Source: Bacillota bacterium (GTDB lineage: Bacteria; Bacillota_B; Desulfitobacteriia; Desulfitobacteriales; Desulfitobacteriaceae). Taken from it: a DNA stretch of 9,818 nucleotides. Under the pieces are notes generated by a model. That model was given only the letters and a program-made list of their open reading frames with translations. It was not told where the DNA came from and ran no database searches. The position numbers and the translations under genes are program-made. This document shows positions 5,549 to 9,818 of this stretch, piece after piece. Each line of letters starts with the position of its first letter. Position 1 is the first letter of the stretch. The stretch is from assembly GCA_021779415.1 (NCBI GenBank), contig JAJYAS010000078.1, forward strand, positions 1 to 9,818, given 5' to 3'.

Positions 5549-6223
5549 GTGATCAACAACAATGCCTCAACGCCCCCGTTGCCGGCAACTCCTTTCTCTT
5601 TTTCCATTCTAGTGAGTAGTCCCATTCGAAGAGATTTACGATTTAGCCCGGTTAGTGCGATGATATTTCCATTGGCATCAACAGAACTTCATTATGCCTC
5701 CATGATCGTCGCTGGTTTGGATGTCCTCATGGCCTTTCTCTTCAAACGCTCCCTAGCACATCCCCCAGATCTATCCCGTCCGAACCCGGATCATTATCCC
5801 GTGACCCTGACCTTTCCGCAACTCACCCAACTCATACACTCAGCGATCAATGGGCAACAAATTCAACCTGTTCAACCTGTTCAGCAGACTCCGGGGCAAG
5901 GCTTTGGGCCCGTAGGGTCGGATGAACCGCTTTTTCCCGATAATTTCAGTGTCTCCTTGATTGTCTCAGCTCCTATTGCCCCATTTGACGGAAGCCCAGA
6001 TACGTCGTTTAACGTTCCATTATTTGAAATCCCAGGAGCACCCGGCAATCTGATCCTTGCCCTCGGCTTGTTAATTGCTCAGTTCTTAATCGAACGAACC
6101 GGAATTGGAACTCCCAACGGCTCCAACAACGGTACGAATAACAGTGCATCCTCTTGGAAGATAAACCAAGACCCGTTCCGGAATGGAGGGATCAACTATG
6201 CTAGCGCTAACCCGACCCTATAA
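5549..6223 (+). CDS. Unknown protein with internal duplication
   Basis: A 224-residue protein that I do not recognise. It holds two related units of about 52 residues, at 16-68 and 133-184. Each opens with F-S-x-S-x-x-V-S-x-P-I, has a shared S-P and P-L in the middle, and ends in a hydrophobic helix closing with A-x-F-L-x-(K/E)-R-(S/T) or a near variant. Between them is a linker with Pro- and Gln-rich text (QPVQPVQQ, about 106-113), and the C-terminus is rich in Asn, Gly and Ser. There is no signal peptide at the N-terminus, no cysteine and no catalytic motif. The start is GTG (5549-5551) with AAAGGAGG six bases upstream. It follows the 40-residue peptide gene by 22 bases and overlaps the next gene by 26 bases, so translation is probably coupled. 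A structural or membrane-associated role is likely; function unknown. Confidence 0.75.
   Translation: MINNNASTPPLPATPFSFSILVSSPIRRDLRFSPVSAMIFPLASTELHYASMIVAGLDVLMAFLFKRSLAHPPDLSRPNPDHYPVTLTFPQLTQLIHSAINGQQIQPVQPVQQTPGQGFGPVGSDEPLFPDNFSVSLIVSAPIAPFDGSPDTSFNVPLFEIPGAPGNLILALGLLIAQFLIERTGIGTPNGSNNGTNNSASSWKINQDPFRNGGINYASANPTL
5862..5884 (+). repeat. 9-bp tandem repeat in the linker of the duplicated protein
   Basis: TTCAACCTG occurs at 5862-5870 and 5871-5879, followed by a decayed partial copy (TTCAG). It encodes the Gln-Pro-Val units of the central linker and keeps the frame. Confidence 0.75.
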
Positions 6224-6470
6224 TCCAGCCCTTCCTTCGCCTCCACCACTGATCCCCCCTCCCCCTCCGAATAGTACCCAGCGCCTTGTACCACTTCTAC
6301 AGTCCCCGCCCGTTGGAGCGGGTATTTTGGCGATCACTTTCTTTTTCTTTATAGCCTTTTTCTCAAATGTACTTTTAGCCCAAATTTCCTTAACCACACT
6401 CGGCATCGCCGTGACCTTAAGTACGTTTGGCTTACTGGCCTTAGTTGTACTCATTCTATTTCTTCTTTAA
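6198..6470 (+). CDS. Small proline-rich membrane protein (hypothetical)
   Basis: A 90-residue protein that I do not recognise. The N-terminal 40 residues are proline-rich (runs such as PPPLIPPPPPN) and the rest forms two strongly hydrophobic segments (about 41-62, with FFFF, and 66-90) ending at the C-terminus with LILFLL. Both segments are long enough to cross a membrane. The frame extends to an ATG at 6183, but the GGAGGG site (6185-6190) lies downstream of it; the ATG at 6198-6200 has ideal 7-base spacing and was chosen. It overlaps the preceding gene by 26 bases in another frame, which points to coupled translation and related function. The transcript ends at the inverted repeat at 6515-6564. 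The proline-rich head could be a protein-binding tail, but this is inference. Confidence 0.72.
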   Translation: MLALTRPYNPALPSPPPLIPPPPPNSTQRLVPLLQSPPVGAGILAITFFFFIAFFSNVLLAQISLTTLGIAVTLSTFGLLALVVLILFLL

Positions 6471-6514
6471 GATTCCAAAGCATTCTAACTATCTCGTTTT
6501 AAAAACTCTTTCCA

Positions 6515-6564
6515 TATAAATAGACAGAGGACAGTTTCCTTGAACTGTCCTCTGTCTATTTATA
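6515..6564. terminator. Perfect 22-bp inverted repeat, shared bidirectional terminator
   Basis: Positions 6515-6536 pair perfectly with 6543-6564 around the 6-base loop TCCTTG; the GC part is AGACAGAGGACAG. It ends both the plus-strand unknown cassette and the minus-strand ABC transporter operon. The last codons of the ATPase gene, including its TAA (6560-6562), lie inside the stem. AT-rich flanks take the place of a long T-run. Confidence 0.85.
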
Positions 6565-7282
6565 GTATTTTACTTAAGAATAGTTGAGTCCGCTCTTCTT
6601 TAGCTTGGCTAAAGATCTGTTCTGGCGTTCCTTGCTCAACCACCCGGCCTTCATCCAAGAAGAGAACGCGATCTCCAACTTCGCGTGCAAACCCCATTTC
6701 GTGGGTAACAACAACCATGGTCATTCCTTCTCTGGCCAGATCTTTCATAACCGCCAAGACTTCTCCGACCATTTCTGGGTCGAGTGCTGAAGTCGGCTCA
6801 TCAAAAAGCATGACAATTGGGTTCATTGCCAAGGCCCGGGCAATAGCAACCCGCTGTTGCTGTCCGCCGGAAAGTTGTTCCGGATAAGCCTTGTCCTTAT
6901 CACGAAGCCCCACTTTATCCAGAATCTCATAGGCTTTCTTTTCTGCTTCTTCCTTACTTTTCTTAAGGACCTGTACCTGTCCAATGGTTATATTCTCAAG
7001 TACAGTCAGATGTTGGAATAGATTAAAACGCTGAAAGACCATCCCCACTTCCTTACGAACTAAACTCAGATTGGCTTTATTGTGGGTGATTTCCGTCTGA
7101 TTAACAAAAATTTCGCCCTTAGAAATGCTTTCTAGACCATTCATACAGCGTAAAAATGTACTTTTCCCCGAACCCGAAGGTCCGATAATAACAACTACTT
7201 CCTGCGGAGCGATTTCCACTGAGATCTCCTTGAGTACCTCATGGTGACCAAAATACTTCGTAATGTTTTTAACGCTGATCAA
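6560..7282 (-). CDS. glnQ: Polar amino acid (glutamine-type) ABC transporter, ATP-binding protein
   Basis: A 240-residue cytoplasmic ATPase that powers uptake of a polar amino acid, probably glutamine. All nucleotide-binding motifs are intact: Walker [10 protein letters not shown] (34-42), Q-loop Gln84 in [11 protein letters not shown] signature [15 protein letters not shown] (137-151), Walker [16 protein letters not shown] (156-170) and H-loop His194 ([12 protein letters not shown]). The length and the GFAREV stretch are typical of the GlnQ/HisP/ArtP group. The start is TTG (7280-7282): the family's N-terminus ([12 protein letters not shown]) begins exactly here, and an AGGTGG site lies 4 bases upstream, rather close. 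It overlaps the permease gene by 14 bases, so translation is coupled and subunit ratios matched. It is the last gene of the operon. Function is firm; the exact amino acid is not. Confidence 0.95.
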   Translation of the reverse strand: MISVKNITKYFGHHEVLKEISVEIAPQEVVVIIGPSGSGKSTFLRCMNGLESISKGEIFVNQTEITHNKANLSLVRKEVGMVFQRFNLFQHLTVLENITIGQVQVLKKSKEEAEKKAYEILDKVGLRDKDKAYPEQLSGGQQQRVAIARALAMNPIVMLFDEPTSALDPEMVGEVLAVMKDLAREGMTMVVVTHEMGFAREVGDRVLFLDEGRVVEQGTPEQIFSQAKEERTQLFLSKIL

Positions 7283-7943
7283 CTTGCCACCTACTTTCGA
7301 TATAACTGGAAAGTGCTGTCAAACTGAGAATAATCACCAGATATACGATAGCAATCGCAGTCCAGATTTGCAAACCTGCGAAGTTAACGGAAATAATCAT
7401 CTGTCCCTGCCTCGTCAGTTCAGCTACCGAAATTGCGGAAAGCAAGGAGGTATCCTTAATGGTTTGAATAAACTGGTTAACCAGGGGGGGGACCATCCGT
7501 TTAAAGGCTTGTGGGAGAATAATGAAACGCATCGTTTGAAAGCTGGTCATACCAATGCTCATTGCCGCTTCTGTCTGCCCACGATCAATCGATAGGATCC
7601 CTGCACGAATAATCTCCGTAATATAAGCCCCTTCGTTGAGGGCTAAAGCAGTAATCCCTGCCATAATCACGTAATTATCTCCAAACCAAACTTGGAGAGG
7701 GAACAAGGAAGGTAAGGCAAAATAAATATAAAAGATGAGAACAAGAAGAGGTAAGCCCCTAAAAATATGGACGTAACCCTGCCCAATTCTCCGAAGGATG
7801 GAGACTGACGATAATTTAAACAGAGCAAAAGCCAGACCTAAGATTGTAGCAAAAAAAACGGCTGCAATCGAATAGAGGATCGTTAGCTTAGCCCCTTCAA
7901 GAAGTTGAGGCATGGCATCTATAACAATCGGCCAAAAGTTCAT
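7269..7943 (-). CDS. glnP: Polar amino acid ABC transporter, permease
   Basis: A 224-residue inner-membrane permease of the HisM/GlnP family that forms the translocation channel. About five hydrophobic segments are visible (near 20-42, 58-80, 90-110, 165-176 and 190-213), with the family's cytoplasmic EAA loop at 125-144 ([20 protein letters not shown]) that docks on the ATPase, preceded by [16 protein letters not shown]. The reading frame extends to an ATG at 8006, but that codon abuts a hairpin and would add 21 residues unlike the family. The ATG at 7941-7943 has a GGAGAGGG site 7 bases upstream and gives the standard N-terminus MNFWPIV. It overlaps the ATPase gene by 14 bases and is separated from the binding protein gene by 89 bases with a stem-loop. 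An 8-base C run on the coding strand (7484-7491) encodes VPPL. Confidence 0.95.
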   Translation of the reverse strand: MNFWPIVIDAMPQLLEGAKLTILYSIAAVFFATILGLAFALFKLSSVSILRRIGQGYVHIFRGLPLLVLIFYIYFALPSLFPLQVWFGDNYVIMAGITALALNEGAYITEIIRAGILSIDRGQTEAAMSIGMTSFQTMRFIILPQAFKRMVPPLVNQFIQTIKDTSLLSAISVAELTRQGQMIISVNFAGLQIWTAIAIVYLVIILSLTALSSYIESRWQVDQR

Positions 7944-7981
7944 CCTTTCACCCTCTCCTCTAAAATTTAGTAGAGTCAAAA

Positions 7982-8004
7982 GAGCGCAGCCTGGGGCTGC
8001 GCTC
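7982..8004 (-). terminator. Intercistronic stem-loop between binding protein and permease genes
   Basis: GAGCGCAGCC (7982-7991) pairs perfectly with GGCTGCGCTC (7995-8004), a GC-rich 10-bp stem with a 3-base loop, and minus-strand transcription leaves it into CTTTTGAC. It starts 29 bases after the binding-protein stop and ends 39 bases before the permease start. In many ABC importer operons such hairpins terminate part of the transcripts or protect the upstream mRNA 3' end, giving more binding protein than permease. That role is inferred here. Confidence 0.75.
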
Positions 8005-8032
8005 ATGCTAATAAATCACCAAACCCTTACAC

Positions 8033-8839
8033 TTACTTTTTATTGACTAACCCATAATTATCTTTAAAATATTTATGGTAAATTTTTTCATACTCTCCGC
8101 TTTGAATAATTTTATCCAGACCATCATTGATCTTGTTCACGAGTTGAGGGTCCTTTTTCGTCACAGCGATACCATAATCTTCACCGGTTAAAAGACTTCC
8201 GACGACTTTCACGTTATCATGACCTGTATTAATATAGTTCTGCTGAACAGGATTATCAAAAATGACAGCATCCGCGCCCGAGTTTTGTAATTCACGATAA
8301 GCTTCATCAATGTTATTGAAACGTTTAACGGTCACGCCTTGCTCTTTGCTCATCATGAGATCTCCCGTGGTGCCTAATTTTACAGCCACTGTTTTCCCCT
8401 TCAGGTCCTGTACTCCTGTTATCGTACTATCCTTTTTAACGAGTACGGAAAGTCCTGATTTATAATAGGGTTTAGAGAAATTAACCTGCTGAGCGCGTTC
8501 TGGTTTAATCGTAATCCCTGCAACCGCTACATCTATTGCTCCTGTTTGAATTGCCGGAATTAGCCCTTGAAAGTCCATGGTTTTTATATCTCCATCGATT
8601 TTAAGGTTGGCTTCTTTCGCAATCGCTGTAATGATGTCGATATCGAAACCTGTGACTTTACCATTTTGCATCTGCTCAAAGGGTGGAAAAGTGACGTCCG
8701 CCCCAAGTTTAATGGATTGGGCACTCGATCCACCTGCCGTAGAAGAATTTGAGGGTTGGTTTGCTGCACCACACCCCGTTAATACTAGCCCTAAAACTAA
8801 AGTACTCGCGACCAAAGAACCCCATTTACGCAAATTCAA
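8033..8839 (-). CDS. glnH: Polar amino acid (glutamine-like) ABC transporter, substrate-binding lipoprotein
   Basis: A 268-residue family 3 solute-binding protein, anchored outside the cell by the lipobox LTGC (Cys23), which captures a polar amino acid and delivers it to the permease. After a Ser/Asn/Gly linker (24-42) the bilobed domain begins at IKLGADVTFPPFEQ. The motif AGITIKPERAQQVNFSKPYY (107-126) carries Arg115, the residue that binds the ligand carboxylate in this family; lobe 2 carries VAVKLGTTG (151-159) and ADAVIFDNP (189-197) with Asp195 for the amino group. The wording KSGLSVLVK, NIDEAYREL and ADAV..D.P closely recalls E. coli GlnH as I remember it, so glutamine is the first guess. 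The start is TTG (8837-8839) with a strong GGGGAGGA site about 6 bases upstream; no ATG is better placed. It is the first gene of the operon. Confidence 0.94.
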   Translation of the reverse strand: MNLRKWGSLVASTLVLGLVLTGCGAANQPSNSSTAGGSSAQSIKLGADVTFPPFEQMQNGKVTGFDIDIITAIAKEANLKIDGDIKTMDFQGLIPAIQTGAIDVAVAGITIKPERAQQVNFSKPYYKSGLSVLVKKDSTITGVQDLKGKTVAVKLGTTGDLMMSKEQGVTVKRFNNIDEAYRELQNSGADAVIFDNPVQQNYINTGHDNVKVVGSLLTGEDYGIAVTKKDPQLVNKINDGLDKIIQSGEYEKIYHKYFKDNYGLVNKK

Positions 8840-8934
8840 TTCAGTTCCTCCCCAATTATTATTTTTAGTATTCTCTTGCTTTTCTTCGAAATTATTCTCT
8901 TAATCCTTACTTTATCTATATATTCGACAATACG

Positions 8935-8978
8935 AGAGGAATTCCTCTGCTCTACGTTAGGTATACTGTATTACGTTA
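8935..8978. promoter_or_regulatory. Possible regulator-binding sites upstream of the ABC operon
   Basis: The perfect 14-bp palindrome AGAGGAATTCCTCT (8935-8948) lies about 96 bases upstream of the binding-protein start. Next to it ACGTTA occurs twice as a direct repeat (8954-8959 and 8973-8978), 19 bases apart, close to two helical turns. The minus strand nearby is AT-rich (TTGTCG near 8925-8930, TATATA), but I could not assign clear -35 and -10 boxes. No T-box, lysine or glycine riboswitch pattern was recognised in the 242-base gap 8840-9081. Confidence 0.35.
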
Positions 8979-9000
8979 AAGAGACCTTCCTGCGATGAAG

Positions 9001-9034
9001 AAGGCCCTACCCACGGCAAAATGGTTAGGGCCTT
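9001..9034 (-). terminator. Hairpin terminator after the Gln/Gly/Tyr-rich protein gene
   Basis: AAGGCCCTACC (9001-9011) pairs with GGTTAGGGCCTT (9023-9034) with one bulged base. Minus-strand transcription leaves it into CTTCTTCATC. It lies about 48 bases after the stop at 9082 and separates that gene from the ABC operon. In between, TTCTTAGA (9046-9053) and TCTAAGAA (9057-9064) can form a second, weak 8-bp hairpin. Confidence 0.7.
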
Positions 9035-9081
9035 TTCCACACTCGTTCTTAGAACCTCTAAGAAAAACTTTCATCTTAGAA

Positions 9082-9818
9082 TTAAGGCTGGGAGATCGGA
9101 GGAATTGGCGGAACTCCAGTCTCGGAAACCCCACCCATCGGATTCAAAGATTGAAATAGTTCTGGATTCGATGGAATGGTTTCCGGGCTGATCGGCGGTT
9201 TTTTACGACCACTGATCAAACCGGAGAGTTTCCCCCAAACATTAGTAGCAGTATTCTTTACTGGATTGAGAAAGGCCATCACACTCATCGGCTCTTTCAC
9301 TTTTAAGATGATCGGGCCATTGGGCGCCTGCCCAAGCTGGGCTGGATTCTCAACCGAAACCACGACGCGGCTGTAATAAAGAAGCGGAACCGGGCTCTGG
9401 AAATGCGCCCGATAAACTCCATTCCCTACCGCCCGCAAAACTCCGACCAGAAATCCAGTCTTCCCCTTATCATCCACTAAATAAGCAGCATACACCCCTG
9501 GTTGTCCTTGCCTAAGAAACGCTTGCGGTACCGGAAGATTGGCAATCAGCAGGAAAATGTTATCCGGCGAAATTGTAGCTACACCATTGCCGTTAATCCC
9601 CTCTTGCGCGGGCTGCAAAATAAGCTGACGCGCTTGCCCTTGATTATAGACTTGACCCTGGCCATACCCGCCTTGAGTATATCCTCGATAATAGTCTTGA
9701 TTGTTAGCCATGCCTTGATCATACCCCTGTTCTGGAGTGTATCCCATACCTTGATTGGGACCACCCTGAAAATATGCCCCACCTTGTTGTGGGGAATTAT
9801 GAGGAAGCGGAGGAAGCT
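9082..9818 (-). CDS. Gln/Gly/Tyr-rich protein with beta-rich domain (partial, N-terminus off the window)
   Basis: An open frame of at least 244 residues entering from the right edge. An ATG at 9745-9747 lacks a good ribosome site, and the frame stays open with the same Pro/Gln/Gly-rich composition to the window end, so the true start lies outside. The visible protein has three parts. The first (about 65 residues) is low-complexity, rich in Gln, Gly, Tyr and Asn, with repeated Y-x-Q-G and G-Y-x-Q-G units. A central region from about QLILQPAQEG to ILKVKEP has alternating hydrophobic strands (VYAAYLVDDKG, TGFLVGVLRAVGNGVYRAHF, YYSRVVVSVEN). This resembles the beta-sandwich found at the C-terminus of anti-sigma-K (RskA)-like proteins, as an inference from pattern only. 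A basic stretch (SGRKKPP) and a Pro-rich tail follow. No membrane helix is visible. Possible spore-surface or matrix component; function unknown. Confidence 0.75.
   Translation of the reverse strand, partial: LPPLPHNSPQQGGAYFQGGPNQGMGYTPEQGYDQGMANNQDYYRGYTQGGYGQGQVYNQGQARQLILQPAQEGINGNGVATISPDNIFLLIANLPVPQAFLRQGQPGVYAAYLVDDKGKTGFLVGVLRAVGNGVYRAHFQSPVPLLYYSRVVVSVENPAQLGQAPNGPIILKVKEPMSVMAFLNPVKNTATNVWGKLSGLISGRKKPPISPETIPSNPELFQSLNPMGGVSETGVPPIPPISQP

Noticed and set aside
7263..7595. Plus-strand reading frame of 110 codons
   Set aside because: It is antisense to the permease gene, with a composition typical of a shadow frame.
7944..8006. N-terminal extension of the permease to the ATG at 8004-8006
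   Set aside because: The extension runs through the intercistronic hairpin, does not resemble the family, and a better ATG with a GGAGAGGG site exists at 7943.
8577..8903. Plus-strand reading frame of 108 codons
   Set aside because: It is antisense to the conserved binding-protein gene and has no start signals.
8840..9081. Possible T-box or amino acid riboswitch upstream of the ABC operon
   Set aside because: No T-box sequence or conserved riboswitch core was recognised, and the hairpin at 9001-9034 is better explained as the terminator of the preceding gene.
9745..9747. ATG as the start of the Gln/Gly/Tyr-rich protein
   Set aside because: No good ribosome site precedes it, and the frame stays open with the same composition to the window edge, so the gene is treated as partial.

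Overview
The window looks like chromosome from a spore-forming, low-to-mid GC Firmicute, most likely a clostridial member of the Desulfosporosinus/Desulfitobacterium type. The evidence is strong AGGAGG-type ribosome sites, frequent TTG and GTG starts, a GerMN-domain lipoprotein, a YlbF-family protein and lipoboxes of the L-(A/T)-G-C type. The genus is an inference from style; no marker gene here proves it. There are no rRNA or tRNA genes, no CRISPR array, no transposase and no phage genes.

Layout. Positions 1-200 (minus) hold the first 66 codons of a response regulator. A MarR-type regulator follows (467-904, minus), then a GerMN lipoprotein (1072-1839, minus) and a two-gene exported-protein unit made of a small lipoprotein (2710-3009) and a coiled-coil secreted protein (2020-2670). 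Each of these units ends in a recognisable hairpin. A ZIP-family metal transporter (3181-3921, plus) is divergent from the lipoprotein and convergent with a membrane-anchored SGNH-like protein (4010-4714, minus), with a hairpin between them. A YlbF-family gene (4845-5330, plus) leads into three tightly packed genes of unknown function (5404-5526, 5549-6223, 6198-6470, plus). They end at a perfect 22-bp inverted repeat shared with the convergent polar amino acid ABC transporter (binding protein 8033-8839, permease 7269-7943, ATPase 6560-7282, all minus). The right edge (9082 to past 9818, minus) is a partial gene for a Gln/Gly/Tyr-rich protein with a beta-rich central domain.

How the parts work together. 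The ABC transporter is a complete glutamine-type importer. Its order is binding protein, hairpin, permease, ATPase, and the hairpin probably keeps binding-protein transcripts in excess. Much of the rest codes for exported, lipid-anchored or membrane proteins with Ser/Thr/Pro/Gly-rich linkers, which fits a cell-envelope or spore-envelope theme. I could not tie these to one pathway.

The best candidate for something undescribed is the three-gene cassette at 5404-6470. It encodes a 40-residue one-helix peptide, a 224-residue protein with a clear internal duplication, and a 90-residue proline-rich protein with two hydrophobic segments. The genes are spaced or overlapped as for coupled translation. 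The second point of interest is the SGNH-like protein, which keeps its nucleophile motif but has Gly and Tyr where the family's Asn and catalytic His are expected.

Several starts were moved from the longest reading frame on the basis of ribosome sites: 2670, 4714, 6198 and 7943. The starts at 3009 and 5549 (GTG) and at 7282 and 8839 (TTG) are non-ATG but well supported, except that the site for 7282 is closely spaced.
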